Source: Bacillus_BA fengqiuensis
GTDB lineage: Bacteria > Bacillota > Bacilli > Bacillales > Bacillaceae_H
Direction: 5' to 3' (one strand)
NCBI GenBank assembly: GCA_030813035.1
Contig: JAUSTV010000001.1
DNA length: 64,000 nt
Positions 32,713-42,300 of the stretch are shown one piece after another. The notes beneath the pieces are model-generated. The model worked only from the letters and a program-made list of their open reading frames with translations. It was not told the DNA's origin and did not search any database. Position numbers and translations under genes: made by a program. Every line of letters begins with the position of its first letter. Positions within the stretch are counted from its first letter, which is position 1.

Positions 32713-33288
32713 ATGGATAAAAAATGGTTCAGAATCATTAATGGGCTTGCGGGACGTTGTTCACCAGTGGATACAGTGATGATTGGACTCGCCAATAAGG
32801 CCCGCTATGTGTATCTTTTCGTTTTCATCTGGATGTGGTTTCAAAATAAATCTTCTCGAAAAACGGTTGTAGATGCAGGGGGATGTGCAGTCATTGCGGT
32901 GTTGGTCAACAGCTTGATCAAGCTCCTGTATTATAGGCCGAGACCGTTTGTAAAACGGCGGGTCGGTATCTTGATTCCATCTAAAATGGATTCTTCGTTT
33001 CCCAGTAAACATACATTGCTTGCCTTCACTGTTTCGACACTCGTTTTTCTCCGCAAGCGTGCACTTGGCTGCCGTTTATGGGGACTTGCGGTCATGACGG
33101 GATTTTCGCGTATATGGACAGGGCACCATTACCCATCCGATATCATGGGGAGCGCTTTGATTGGAAGCTTGATCGGCATGGTTGGCCATACATGCTCTCG
33201 TTTCATTGATTTTCACTGGATTCGTTCGGCATATACTTCCGTTCTGGATGGCATGTGGAGGAACCCGATGAATGATCGGATTGATTAA
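32713..33288 (+). CDS. PAP2-family membrane phosphatase (BcrC-like)
   Basis: 191 aa. The three PAP2 signatures are present: KLLYYRPRP, PSKHT and SRIWTGHHYPSDIMGS, including the catalytic His residues. About five membrane helices. The length and layout are those of BcrC-type undecaprenyl-diphosphatases, which recycle the lipid carrier of cell-wall synthesis and give bacitracin resistance. The substrate is inferred only. AAAAGGAG precedes ATG. Confidence 0.85.
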   Translation: MDKKWFRIINGLAGRCSPVDTVMIGLANKARYVYLFVFIWMWFQNKSSRKTVVDAGGCAVIAVLVNSLIKLLYYRPRPFVKRRVGILIPSKMDSSFPSKHTLLAFTVSTLVFLRKRALGCRLWGLAVMTGFSRIWTGHHYPSDIMGSALIGSLIGMVGHTCSRFIDFHWIRSAYTSVLDGMWRNPMNDRID

Positions 33289-33444
33289 TGGAGGGCTGTC
33301 GGGTCTTGGAAAGGGGAGGAATGGCACCAAGTAAAAGCCATTTGTAAAGAGTATAATTTTAGTAATAAAATGATTACATTTTGATGACATGGCAGGAGGG
33401 AGTCTGCATTTGTCGAAAAAAACAAGGGAAAGGGAGGTGTTGAT

Positions 33445-33639
33445 GTGCAACAATTTCTTGCATACTGGAGTGTTGAACGCCGCTATATGGAATATGAGAG
33501 CAGTAAATATATCGTTGATGTCATCAACAAAAATGGATTTCGAACAATTGTCGAAAATTTAGATACAGGTGAAAGAAATGAAGGGTTTCATAAGACGAGC
33601 GAGAATGAAGCGGTTATGGAGGCCGTTCGAAAGTTTTAA
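33445..33639 (+). CDS. Hypothetical protein, 64 aa
   Basis: The GTG start follows GGGAGGTG. Cytoplasmic, mixed alpha/beta by pattern (KYIVDVINKNGFRTIVENLDTG), ending EAVMEAVRKF. I do not recognise a named family. It is followed by a terminator. Confidence 0.6.
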   Translation: MQQFLAYWSVERRYMEYESSKYIVDVINKNGFRTIVENLDTGERNEGFHKTSENEAVMEAVRKF

Positions 33640-33705
33640 AACAAAGGCCCATTTTGCATGAATAAGTCAAAAGTGATCGGAAACGTTGTTTAAACAAAGC
33701 TAAAA

Positions 33706-33748
33706 CCAAAAAGGAGACATGGGTGTTTGCCCGTGTTTCCTTTTTTTA
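33706..33748 (+). terminator. Hairpin terminator
   Basis: AAAAAGGAGACATGGG pairs with CCCGTGTTTCCTTTTT over TGTTTG, then more T. Confidence 0.8.
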
Positions 33749-33880
33749 GTGTATAAGAGAAGCTGGATTTATAGATAATAAACGTATATTTTGGAAAACA
33801 TTTCTCATTGGTTTATAAAAGCTTCCTTACTTATGGTCCATCATTTAGGGAGCCACGGCTGGCATTGGTGGTGAAACAGG

Positions 33881-35386
33881 ATGTTTAACTGGTTTCAATT
33901 CAAAAATAAGAAAACGAAAAATAAACAAAGTACCTTTAATGATCTAAGCGGATTGTTTGACTCCCTGTCAGCCTCAGCTGATTTTGTAAATAGTTACCAT
34001 AAAGCGGCTGGCGGGATGTGTTGGATCACTTACATTAAAACGATGGTCAATCCTGATTTTATTCATAGTGCGGTTCTGTCGCATCTTAGTGAAAAAAAAT
34101 TCGGCAATCTTGATGATCTGCAAGCGATATTACCGATTGAAGATATCGTCATTACCGAGGATGTAGGGGAAATTCAGAATAAACTAATGAGCGGATACAT
34201 GTTTATTCGACTGCATAAAAATGCTCAAAAAGGCCTTCTCTTGTCCGCCATTGCTAACGAAACAAGGCAAGTATCTACCCCTGAAGTGGAATTCAGCGTT
34301 GTCGGGCCAAAAGAGGCTTTTGTAGAGACAATGGATACAAACATCAATTTGATCCGAAAAAGGCTGCCCATTCCGCAGCTGCACGTAAAAGAAGTGCGGG
34401 TGGGGAAAATTTCGAAGACGAGGGTAGGTGTTATGTTTATTGACGGTATTGCGAATCAGGAAAATATCAATACCGTTGTACAGCGGATTCAAGACTTGGA
34501 ATACGATCAAATTCCAGACAGCTCCTTCATTACGCAAATGATAGCGGATAATAGCAATTCCCCATTTCCGCAGATTGTAGATACAGAGCGGCCGGACCGG
34601 GTGGCCAGCGTATTGACGGAAGGGAAAATCGCCGTTTTGGTAGACGGGTCCCCGCACGTCTTGCTCGTCCCGATTACATTGGTGGAATTCTTTTCGGCCT
34701 TTGAAGATTATTTTCTGCCGTGGCATATTGCGTCAGCTTTTCGATTGATTCGTCTCGGAGCCATCATGTTTTCCGTTTTATCCACGCCGTTATACGTAGC
34801 GGTGTTAACGTATCATTATGAAATGATCCCAACCGATTTATTGGCTACTCTTGTGTCATCAAGAGCCGATATTCCTTTTCCGCCATTCATAGAGGTCATT
34901 GTGCTGGAATTGGCGATTGAATTGCTGCGGGAGGCTGGAGCACGCCTTCCGACGAAGGTAGGCCAGACGATCGGTATCGTAGGCGGTATCGTGATCGGGA
35001 CGGCGTCGGTGGAAGCGGGATTGACGAGCAATGTGCTTCTCATCATTGTCGCATTAGCGGCACTCGCATCCTTTACGACACCTATTTATCAAATGAGCAA
35101 CACAATCCGTCTTGTCCGCTTTCCGTTCGTTTTGTTTGCGCAGCTGTGGGGAATCATCGGGGTTGCATTATGTTTCTCCTATATTTTGGCACATTTGCTG
35201 AAGCTCACATCAATCGGGCGCCCTTACTTGGCACCAATCTATCCTATTCGAATCATGGACTTGAAGGACGCACTTTTCCGCCTTCCTTTTAACCGTCAGT
35301 CAAAGCGGCCGATTCAAATGCGGCCGGAAGATCCCAACCGATTCAATGCCGCTCGTACGCTTGAGAAAAGGGACAACAAGAAATAA
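33881..35386 (+). CDS. GerA-family spore germinant receptor, A subunit
   Basis: 501 aa. Hydrophilic N-terminal domain of about 250 residues, then about five membrane helices. Family words are clear: DFVNSYHKAAGG near the start, PDRVASVLTEGKIAVLVDGSP, FEDYFLPWHIASAFRLIR, PPFIEVIVLELAIELLREAGARLPTKVGQTIGIVGGIVIG (in parts), SNVLLIIVALAALASF. A subunits sit in the inner membrane of spores and take part in nutrient sensing. First gene of an A-B-C operon expected to be under forespore SigG control; I see no clear SigG promoter. Confidence 0.95.
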   Translation: MFNWFQFKNKKTKNKQSTFNDLSGLFDSLSASADFVNSYHKAAGGMCWITYIKTMVNPDFIHSAVLSHLSEKKFGNLDDLQAILPIEDIVITEDVGEIQNKLMSGYMFIRLHKNAQKGLLLSAIANETRQVSTPEVEFSVVGPKEAFVETMDTNINLIRKRLPIPQLHVKEVRVGKISKTRVGVMFIDGIANQENINTVVQRIQDLEYDQIPDSSFITQMIADNSNSPFPQIVDTERPDRVASVLTEGKIAVLVDGSPHVLLVPITLVEFFSAFEDYFLPWHIASAFRLIRLGAIMFSVLSTPLYVAVLTYHYEMIPTDLLATLVSSRADIPFPPFIEVIVLELAIELLREAGARLPTKVGQTIGIVGGIVIGTASVEAGLTSNVLLIIVALAALASFTTPIYQMSNTIRLVRFPFVLFAQLWGIIGVALCFSYILAHLLKLTSIGRPYLAPIYPIRIMDLKDALFRLPFNRQSKRPIQMRPEDPNRFNAARTLEKRDNKK

Positions 35387-35406
35387 AAGTGGAAAGAAGA
35401 GGTCAT

Positions 35407-36507
35407 ATGCAGACTTTCGTAAAAGAAAACGAACAAGTCTCTTCGTTTTTTGTATTTTTCCTTGTTCATTCGATGCAAATAGGAGTGGGTATATTAGGGT
35501 TTGAACGCTATATTGCAAAGGATGCCGGTTACGATGCCTGGATTTCAATCCTTCTTGCGGGAATGGGCATCCATCTCGTTGTCTGGGTATCTTATAAGAT
35601 GCTGGAAAAAAGCAAGGGAGATATTATCGACGTACACACACAGCTATTCGGAAAATGGATCGGAGGGGCTCTTTCGTTTTTCTTTACGATTTATTCCCTG
35701 GTACTTACGATTACGGTTTTAAGAAGTTTTGCGGAAGTCGTACAAGTTTGGGTATTCCAGGAGTTATCGACATGGATGTTTTGTGCCGTGTTCCTTGTCA
35801 TCGTTTTTTCATTTGTATCAGGAGGGTTCCGGGTGGTGACAGGTGTCTGTTTCTTAAGCGTCATTTATGGTTTGCCGCTACTCGTTATGGATTATTTTCC
35901 GTTAAGACATGCCCATTTTGAGAATTTGCTTCCCATTTTGGATCATTCAATGGCAGAGCTGTTGAAAGCGTCGCAAACGATGACATTAAGTTATATAGGT
36001 TTTGAAATGCTGTTCTTTTACTATCCTTTTATCAAACATGCATCCGCTTCGCAAAGATGGGCTCATTACGGGGTTCTTTATAGTACCATCACCTATTTGA
36101 TTACGGCTGTTGTCTGCTTTGTTTATTATAGTGAGGAACAGTTGGGCAATATCACGTGGGCAACGTTGATGCTATGGAAGATTGTGGATTTACCTTTTGT
36201 CGAGCGATTTGAGTATGTGGGCATAGCCATTTGGGTGACGGTCGTATTGTCTAATCTTTGTTTAAGTGCATGGGGCGCCTATCATGGTTGGAATCGTTTA
36301 TTTTCATTCTCCGTCAATCCCCGCTTTATGATGCTTGTTCTCGGATTCCTCGTGCTGCTTGGCTGTGGATTTCTTACTACCCGTGCCCAGATTGATTTAT
36401 TGAATAGTATGATGGCGCGTATCGGTTTTTACTTTTTGTATGGCTACATTCCGCTTCTCTTTCTCATTCAATGGATGGTTCTTAAAGTAAGGGGGAGTCA
36501 AAGATGA
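35407..36507 (+). CDS. GerB-family spore germination protein (endospore permease type)
   Basis: 366 aa with ten membrane helices, of the amino-acid-permease-like GerB/YkvV family: SSFFVFFLVHSMQIGVGILGFERY at the start, AGYDAWISILLAGMGIHL, later SYIGFEMLFFYYPFI. B subunits form the germinant-binding permease of the receptor. ATG at 35407 chosen over an upstream GTG because AAGAGG precedes it. The gene overlaps the C subunit gene by four bases (ATGA). Confidence 0.93.
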   Translation: MQTFVKENEQVSSFFVFFLVHSMQIGVGILGFERYIAKDAGYDAWISILLAGMGIHLVVWVSYKMLEKSKGDIIDVHTQLFGKWIGGALSFFFTIYSLVLTITVLRSFAEVVQVWVFQELSTWMFCAVFLVIVFSFVSGGFRVVTGVCFLSVIYGLPLLVMDYFPLRHAHFENLLPILDHSMAELLKASQTMTLSYIGFEMLFFYYPFIKHASASQRWAHYGVLYSTITYLITAVVCFVYYSEEQLGNITWATLMLWKIVDLPFVERFEYVGIAIWVTVVLSNLCLSAWGAYHGWNRLFSFSVNPRFMMLVLGFLVLLGCGFLTTRAQIDLLNSMMARIGFYFLYGYIPLLFLIQWMVLKVRGSQR

Positions 36508-37580
36508 AGAAAAGGCTTCTTCTCTTGATTTGTATATGGACATTGACAGGCTGTGTACGTTCTTCGAGCATAGAAGATATTATGCTGGTCGAAGCGGTGG
36601 GTTATGACGATAAAGGGGAGAAGACTATCGAAGCAACGGCTGCCACAACGATTTATGGGGTAGGAGAAGGCGGGACGAAAACGGAGACGGAGACATTTAC
36701 AGGAAGCTCCCAAACGACGAAGGATGTTCAAAAAGTGCTGCAATCCGAGTCACCAAAGCCCATTCGTTTAGGGAAACTCAAAGTCGCTCTTTATCATGAT
36801 GAATTAGCGGAAAAGGGGATTTTCCCCTATTTGGATTCATTGGGAAGAGATGCACGCATAGGAAGGCTGCTATTTTTGGCGATAGTAGACGGAGAAACGA
36901 AGTCTCTGCTTGAAGGGAAATATAAGGCAAGCACGACCGTTTCTAAATATTTAATTGACTTGATGGACCAAAACATGAGAGAAAATATACCGCATGTTAA
37001 TTTCCATGACTTTTATTACAGCTATCATGGAAAAGGGATGGATCCTTTCATGCCTCTTCTTAAAAAAGAAGGCGATAAGGTGAAAATTCAGGGGATTGCT
37101 TTGTTTGATGGAGACAAATATGTCGATTTCGTCAAATTTCAGGATTGCTTTGTTTTCAGGATGCTATATGAGAACTTCCCGAACGGCTTGTACCAGGTGA
37201 AAATAAGGGATAACGATTATATAGAAATTGACACGATTGCTTCCAAGGTCAAGTATGATATTAAAAATGGAAATGATCGTCCGATCGTTTTCATTAATGT
37301 AAAATTGCATGGACTTGTGGAAGAAACGAAGGGGATGAGCATCACAGGGGGAGAGAAGATAAAAGAGATGGAAAAGGCAACGGAGGAGCAGATAAAAAAG
37401 CAGGCACTCAGCATGATTCGTGATTTTCAACAACAGGGAATCGACCCGCTAAGGATAGGAAACAGAGCAAAACATCAGACGAGGGGATGGAGTGAAGAAA
37501 GATGGGAGGAAGTCTATCCCGATGCTGAGTTGCATCTCGATGTAAAGGTCAAAATCATCGAAACGGGCATTAGGCAATAA
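36504..37580 (+). CDS. GerC-family spore germination lipoprotein
   Basis: 358 aa. Signal peptide with lipobox LTGC at residues 14-17, then a typical GerC body: MLVEAVGYDDKGE, a mid-region RDARIGRLLFLAIVDG, and a C-terminal GDRPIVFINVKLHGLVEE-like beta region with Gly-rich loop. It completes the A-B-C germinant receptor operon. Lipid attachment by Lgt is needed for such proteins to work. Confidence 0.93.
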   Translation: MKKRLLLLICIWTLTGCVRSSSIEDIMLVEAVGYDDKGEKTIEATAATTIYGVGEGGTKTETETFTGSSQTTKDVQKVLQSESPKPIRLGKLKVALYHDELAEKGIFPYLDSLGRDARIGRLLFLAIVDGETKSLLEGKYKASTTVSKYLIDLMDQNMRENIPHVNFHDFYYSYHGKGMDPFMPLLKKEGDKVKIQGIALFDGDKYVDFVKFQDCFVFRMLYENFPNGLYQVKIRDNDYIEIDTIASKVKYDIKNGNDRPIVFINVKLHGLVEETKGMSITGGEKIKEMEKATEEQIKKQALSMIRDFQQQGIDPLRIGNRAKHQTRGWSEERWEEVYPDAELHLDVKVKIIETGIRQ

Positions 37581-37581
37581 C

Positions 37582-37767
37582 CTAACTCCCGTGTTTTTCC
37601 CTTTTTTCCTTATTGTCATGAACCCATAAAGCGACGAGGGGAACGAAGATGGTCCATGCGATGAGAAGCAAGGTGCAAGATGTGGCCCATGTATTTAATT
37701 GAAAGTAAGCCAAAGGCAAAATCAAAAAGAATAAAGCAAAGGGACTTAAAAATATGAGTGTTTCCAT
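37582..37767 (-). CDS. Small membrane protein, 61 aa
   Basis: The ATG follows AGGTGG. Two hydrophobic helices (FLSPFALFFLILPLAYF and TLLLIAWTIFVPLVALWV) and a basic tail (NKEKREKHGS). It is convergent with the germination operon and touches its end. Small two-helix proteins often accompany gerA-type operons, but I cannot name this one. Confidence 0.55.
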   Translation of the reverse strand: METLIFLSPFALFFLILPLAYFQLNTWATSCTLLLIAWTIFVPLVALWVHDNKEKREKHGS

Positions 37768-37918
37768 GTTTCCACCTGCCTTTCTATCAAACAGTTTTAG
37801 CATTCCCCATTTAGCGGAATAAATGAAAGGATTCCCATATATATCAATACGATGACAAAATAAAGATAATTGTAAAGCAGTGTAATCCTCTCGAAAAACG
37901 TCTGTAAAGATTGGTTGG

Positions 37919-37924
37919 TATAAT
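37919..37924 (+). promoter_or_regulatory. Extended -10 promoter of the coiled-coil protein gene
   Basis: TGGTATAAT (TGN plus TATAAT) lies about 100 bases before the start codon of the next gene; the -35 is weak. Confidence 0.4.
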
Positions 37925-38022
37925 GAAGGCGGGAACGAGTATCCGTTTTTTTCTGCTCCACACGTGCTGGGCGTATGGTTTGTGAAGGCAGGAAAAAGAA
38001 ATCAGCAAGAGGGGGAAGCTTT

Positions 38023-38376
38023 ATGGAGTCATATATTAAAAAGTCGCTGGAAGAATGGAAAGAAGAAATCTCGGAATTATTAGGCGCAATAGATGAAGAG
38101 TATGAAAAGGTCAAACAAGAGTTGAAACTGTATACATATAAATATGGCATTACAAAGCAAGTCATTCAGTCAACGGTGAATGACGAAATCATCGAGAATA
38201 TCCGGGAACTTTATCATAAACCATTTGAAGAACGATACAACGAATTGAAGGAAGACATCAAAGACCTGGAAGAAAAGCGAAAAGTCTTCCAAATGTTCGT
38301 CAACAAAATCGATGAAGTCAGCCGAAAAGAAGATGCAAAACAGCCGTACATACCGAATGTCTTGCAAACTACATAA
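38023..38376 (+). CDS. Hypothetical coiled-coil protein, 117 aa
   Basis: ATG follows AGAGGGGG. The whole product is highly charged and helical with heptad-like spacing (SLEEWKEEISELLGAIDEEYEKVK, YNELKEDIKDLEEKRKVF in parts). No Cys, no membrane segment. Not recognised. It ends at a perfect terminator palindrome. Confidence 0.6.
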   Translation: MESYIKKSLEEWKEEISELLGAIDEEYEKVKQELKLYTYKYGITKQVIQSTVNDEIIENIRELYHKPFEERYNELKEDIKDLEEKRKVFQMFVNKIDEVSRKEDAKQPYIPNVLQTT

Positions 38377-38420
38377 AGAATGGACCATGGATAAAAAGCA
38401 TCCATGGTCCATTCTTTATG
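38372..38420. terminator. Perfect 21-bp palindromic terminator
   Basis: CATAAAGAATGGACCATGGAT pairs without mismatch to the stretch at 38400-38420 over a 7-base loop. It overlaps the stop of the coiled-coil gene and lies six bases before the convergent MFS stop, so it can serve both. Confidence 0.85.
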
Positions 38421-38425
38421 CACAG

Positions 38426-39778
38426 TCAGCTTATTTTACTGCCGGCCGCCACAGCGTTTTCGTTGGCGGATGTATCATTTTTAATGAGAAATGATGTGAG
38501 TAAAGCGAAGATGCTTCCGAAGAAACCGAATAGAAACAGATGATGGATTCCTTCCATAAAATCCGCTCCGCTCGTCAATAACGCTCCCATGACCGTTACC
38601 CCGATCGCCGTACCCATGTTGCGGCAAAACATGAAGAATGAAGTGGAAATTCCTTTTTCATGTCCTCCCACCAGCTGTTGGACGCCGATCAATCCAACCG
38701 TGGACAGCAAGCCGTAAGCTAAACCTTGGATGATCATGACGGCAAATACATATCCAAAACCGTGACCTTCATTTAATAGCACCAATAAAATACCGGACAA
38801 GAACAATAAAGCATTCCCGATCATCAACAACAGGCGATATCCGTATTTCAGGATCCATTTACCTGCAGGCACGGAAACGATCATCCACCCGATGGCCACC
38901 CCAAGGAGAGCGGCGCCGCTCAAGAACAGTGAGAGCCCTGCAATGTTTTGCAAGAACAATGGAATGTAGCTCGATGTCCCGAATAAGGCGAGGGTACCGA
39001 TAAACGTGTTGATATTGATCCAGGAAATCGTTTTGTTTTTAAACATGGAGAGCGGGACGATTGGCGACGCCTGTTTTTTCTCGTAAAAATAGAAGACGAC
39101 CAAAAGGACGGCTCCTAATAGCGTGTATAGAGCCCTGTTCTCTTCAACGACCGTCACTAAGAGGAGGAACGTGACCCCGACAGCGAATAGGATGGCCCCC
39201 ATATAATCCACACTCGCTTTTTTCGGCTGATAATGTTCTTTATACGGTAAAAGGGTTAAAAGAGCGATTAAACAAACCGGTAAATTGACAAAGAAAATCC
39301 AGCGCCATGTCATATATTCGACGAAGAATGCCCCAAGTAAAGGAGCGAGGATGGCCGAAAGCCCCCACATCGCCGTAAATAAGGCCTGGATTTTCCCTCT
39401 TTTCTCGACAGGGAAGAGATCCCCTGCAATAATCGCGGGGAATGGCATCATAAAGCCTGCTCCTATCCCTTGAATCGCACGGAAGATGACCAATTGAACC
39501 ATATTTGCAGACATCCCGCAAAGAAGGGAACCGATTAGAAATAAGATGATTCCGAAACCGAATACTCTTTTCCTGCCAAATAGGTCGGACAATCTGCCAG
39601 CCACGGGAGAGAGGATGGTCGTTGCAATCATGTATGATGCAAATGACCAGGCATACAAATCAAAGCGGCCTAACTCTTTTGCGATAATGGGCATCGTTGT
39701 ATTCATGATCGTTGTATCAATGGATGCCACCAACATCGCAAGAACAATGCTTATCATGACGGAAGTTCTACTTTTCAT
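38426..39778 (-). CDS. MFS drug transporter, DHA2 (14-helix) family
   Basis: 450 aa. ATG chosen after AGAAGGAG. Family motifs: DTTIMNTTMPIIAKEL in helix 1 (motif D1), GRLSDLFGRKRVFGFG between helices 2 and 3 (motif A), FRAIQGIGAGFMMP (motif B), LGAFFVEYMTWRWIFFVNLP (motif C). It probably exports drugs or other amphiphiles with proton antiport. Substrate unknown. Single gene. Confidence 0.88.
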   Translation of the reverse strand: MKSRTSVMISIVLAMLVASIDTTIMNTTMPIIAKELGRFDLYAWSFASYMIATTILSPVAGRLSDLFGRKRVFGFGIILFLIGSLLCGMSANMVQLVIFRAIQGIGAGFMMPFPAIIAGDLFPVEKRGKIQALFTAMWGLSAILAPLLGAFFVEYMTWRWIFFVNLPVCLIALLTLLPYKEHYQPKKASVDYMGAILFAVGVTFLLLVTVVEENRALYTLLGAVLLVVFYFYEKKQASPIVPLSMFKNKTISWININTFIGTLALFGTSSYIPLFLQNIAGLSLFLSGAALLGVAIGWMIVSVPAGKWILKYGYRLLLMIGNALLFLSGILLVLLNEGHGFGYVFAVMIIQGLAYGLLSTVGLIGVQQLVGGHEKGISTSFFMFCRNMGTAIGVTVMGALLTSGADFMEGIHHLFLFGFFGSIFALLTSFLIKNDTSANENAVAAGSKIS

Positions 39779-39870
39779 ATACCAATCTCCTTCTAACAAT
39801 ATGAACAAGTTATTATACCTTATTATGACAGAAAATAGAAATGAAGAGGGATAAAAATATCCTTTTCAAT

Positions 39871-39971
39871 CAGGACCCGCCATGAAAATCAAGTGAAACC
39901 AAGGAATTCAGTGACGGATGCTTTCAGAAAAACCATTTTTTGCGATGGATTTAGCACTTATGGAACAGCTT
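39871..39971. repeat. GGCCCCGTC hairpin repeat, copy C (degenerate)
   Basis: CAGGACCCGCCATGAAAATC, AAGTGAAACCAAGGAATTC, GTGACGGATGCTTTCAG and a tail CTTATGGAACAGCTTC follow the order of the repeat family but with many substitutions, so the hairpin is weak. It lies in the 507-base gap between the MFS and phosphatase genes; the rest of that gap holds a possible leader peptide. Confidence 0.5.
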
Positions 39972-40182
39972 CATTCGAATATAGAATCATGTAGAAGAGG
40001 GATAAAAGAAAACATGAGTGTAGATTTCTTTCGTTATGGATGTGACTGTATAACGAAAGTATATGAGTTAAAAATTGGAAAATGTGTATATAAATAGTAG
40101 ATTAATATTGCAACTGTGTGATATCATGTGAAAGGGTTGCTTCGTGCAGCCCCCAAAATCTAAAAGAAAGGTGGGATGAGTG

Positions 40183-40245
40183 ATGGAAAAAAATCAGTTT
40201 ACATCATTGTTTGGAAAAATATTCGTGGAGGAACATTCCACGTAG
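40183..40245 (+). CDS. Possible 20-residue leader peptide ahead of the tyrosine phosphatase
   Basis: ATG follows AAAGGTGG at 9 bases and reads MEKNQFTSLFGKIFVEEHST before TAG. It ends 40 bases before the phosphatase start. It may be a translated leader or chance. Confidence 0.25.
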   Translation: MEKNQFTSLFGKIFVEEHST

Positions 40246-40285
40246 CATAATAAAGGCAGCATTTAGTGCTCGAAAGGAATTGAAC

Positions 40286-41080
40286 ATGAACGTTGAATTA
40301 GATGGAAGGAAAGAATTCCAGTTTGATAAATTATATAATTTTCGCGATATCGGCGGTTTGAAGACGGCAGACGGAAAAATCATGAAGCCGGGGATTTTGT
40401 ACCGGTCGGATGACTTATCCCGTCTGACCCCAACGGATATGGCCAAATTACAAGAATATGATCTTCGGTTAATTTGTGACCTCAGAACCGTGAATGAACG
40501 AAAATCGAAGTCATATGATATTCCGCAGCAGTGGGGACTGCGTGTTGTTCAAGTGCCCATTCATCATGGAAGCCAGGATTTTACCCGCTTTCAATTTTTC
40601 CGTTTTTTAGTGGGGAAATCGAACGACATCGATTTTGAAAAGATGATCCGAGATTTTTATCATTGTATGGCGACAGAGCGGACAGCGGCAATTAAAGAGG
40701 TTTTTACGTTCGTGGCGCAAGCCGGCCATGTACCGGCCCTTATTCATTGTACAGGCGGCAAGGACCGCACAGGATTCATCGCCGCGCTCATTCAGTTATC
40801 GGTCGGTGTGCCCCGAGAAACGGTGATAGAACAGTATTTACTTTCCAATGATTTAATCAAGCCAAGAATGAAAAAGATCGAACGGTTTATTCGCTTAATG
40901 AGCTTATGGCAAGTTTCGCCTGATCGTATAAAGCCAATGCTGGTCGTAAGGCGAGAATATTTGGAGGATGTACTCGACTATATTTTAGAGCAGTATGGTT
41001 CGATCGAGAAGTATCTTGTACGAACGTGCGGCATCGAGGAGAACACACTAAAAGATTTGCGAAACATGCTGGTTGAATAA
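40286..41080 (+). CDS. Tyrosine-protein phosphatase-like protein (Y_phosphatase3 type)
   Basis: 264 aa. ATG chosen after AAAGGA. The N-terminal block YNFRDIGGLKTADGKIMKPGILYRSDDLS and the P-loop HCTGGKDRTG (CX5R) are the hallmarks of the family; the Asp of the general-acid region is likely in VNERKSKSYD or nearby. Such enzymes hydrolyse phosphotyrosine or phosphoinositides. Cytoplasmic. It may be expressed with an upstream short leader. Confidence 0.88.
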   Translation: MNVELDGRKEFQFDKLYNFRDIGGLKTADGKIMKPGILYRSDDLSRLTPTDMAKLQEYDLRLICDLRTVNERKSKSYDIPQQWGLRVVQVPIHHGSQDFTRFQFFRFLVGKSNDIDFEKMIRDFYHCMATERTAAIKEVFTFVAQAGHVPALIHCTGGKDRTGFIAALIQLSVGVPRETVIEQYLLSNDLIKPRMKKIERFIRLMSLWQVSPDRIKPMLVVRREYLEDVLDYILEQYGSIEKYLVRTCGIEENTLKDLRNMLVE

Positions 41081-41091
41081 GATCATATAAG

Positions 41092-41208
41092 AGGATGACC
41101 CAAAAGGACCCGTCATGAAAATCCAGTAAAACCAAGGGGGTATGTGACGGGGCCTTTCAGTAAAAATCAGTTTTTGTGATTTATTAGAGGTGTATGGGAC
41201 AACTTTTT
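41092..41208 (+). repeat. GGCCCCGTC hairpin repeat, copy D
   Basis: GGACCCGTCATG pairs with TATGTGACGGGGCC around AATCCAGTAAAACCAAG, then TAAAAATCAGTTTTTGTGAT and TGTATGGGACAAC. It starts 12 bases after the phosphatase stop and is preceded by GAGGATGACCCAAAAGG, like copies E and F. Confidence 0.75.
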
Positions 41209-41235
41209 TGTTCATGAAAAGACGGTTTTGTCATC

Positions 41236-42150
41236 TTAGCTGGATTGGTTGGAAACCAACGTGTTCTTCAGGTGTTTATTTGTTGGTTCCTGAACGAAGA
41301 TGACAGCTGCAATCACCATGATGATGCCAAGATATTGCCAGCTGTTTAACTTTTCGTGGAAAATGAGAAAGCTTGATAGAGCTGCAATCACTGGTTCAAC
41401 TGTGGCAATGATGGATGCCCGGCTTGATTCTACTGCCGTTAATCCTTTTGTATAGAAGATGTAAGCAAGCATCGTTGAAAGGAAGCCGAGCCCTAAAATA
41501 TACAGCCACACTTCCATCTTTGCGAATAAAGGTAACACCGACGTTAATCCACTGAAGGGCGTGATCGCAATCGCTGCAAAAATAAATGTGTAGACCGTAA
41601 CGGTTAAAGAGTCGTGCTTTTGGAGCGCGAATTTCCCGAAAATGCTGTAAAGCGCATAGAAAAATCCTGAACCAAGTCCGAGGATGAATCCGTATAGGGA
41701 AATGGATTCGCTCGTATTCGGAAAAATGCCGATTACAAAGGAACAGCCGATAAATGTTATCACAAGTGCTGAAATTTTTCGCGGCGTCAGCGATTCATGG
41801 AACCATATTCTCGAAAAAATAGTCACAAATGCCGGAGCTGTATACAGAAGAATGGCTGCAATGGAAACGGAGGTTTCCTGAATGGCATTAAACATGCACC
41901 AATTAAAAAAGACAATACTGACAATGCCGGTCCCGATAAAGTATTTACTATCGGATCGTTTAATTTGCAATAGTTTTCGATTTTTAAAACTTACATATAC
42001 TATAAGAAAAAAAGCGGCGGCTAAAGCACGTATTGCGACGACCTGTGTGGGTGTAAATCCCAGTTCATAAAGTCGTGTTACAAAAATGCCGATAATTCCC
42101 CAGAAAGATGCTCCTATAATGATATAGAGGTAAGCCAATTTTTTATCCAT
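41236..42150 (-). CDS. EamA/DMT-family transporter
   Basis: 304 aa, ten membrane helices in two EamA halves (ASFWGIIGIFVTRLYELGFTP at the start of half 1; GLGSGFFYALYSIFGKFAL at the start of half 2). The family exports metabolites such as amino acids or takes up others; substrate unknown. ATG chosen where the protein starts like the family (MDKKLAYLYI), after GAGGAG. Single gene. Confidence 0.85.
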   Translation of the reverse strand: MDKKLAYLYIIIGASFWGIIGIFVTRLYELGFTPTQVVAIRALAAAFFLIVYVSFKNRKLLQIKRSDSKYFIGTGIVSIVFFNWCMFNAIQETSVSIAAILLYTAPAFVTIFSRIWFHESLTPRKISALVITFIGCSFVIGIFPNTSESISLYGFILGLGSGFFYALYSIFGKFALQKHDSLTVTVYTFIFAAIAITPFSGLTSVLPLFAKMEVWLYILGLGFLSTMLAYIFYTKGLTAVESSRASIIATVEPVIAALSSFLIFHEKLNSWQYLGIIMVIAAVIFVQEPTNKHLKNTLVSNQSS

Positions 42151-42300
42151 TTGTTTTATCTTCTCCTCGTATAAAACCTTTCCAAAGCCTATCATAACAA
42201 ACATTTCAAAAAAATTACATACATTGAAAATGAAAGTAATGCTTATCAATCACATGATTATCTATTAAACTAAAAGTATCACAATGGTAAGGATGGTCAC

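Noticed and set aside
37797..37915. Minus-strand frame ending YMGILSFIPLNGEC
   Set aside because: A membrane-like end is visible, but I find no ATG, GTG or TTG with a ribosome binding site, only a CTG after GAGAGG.
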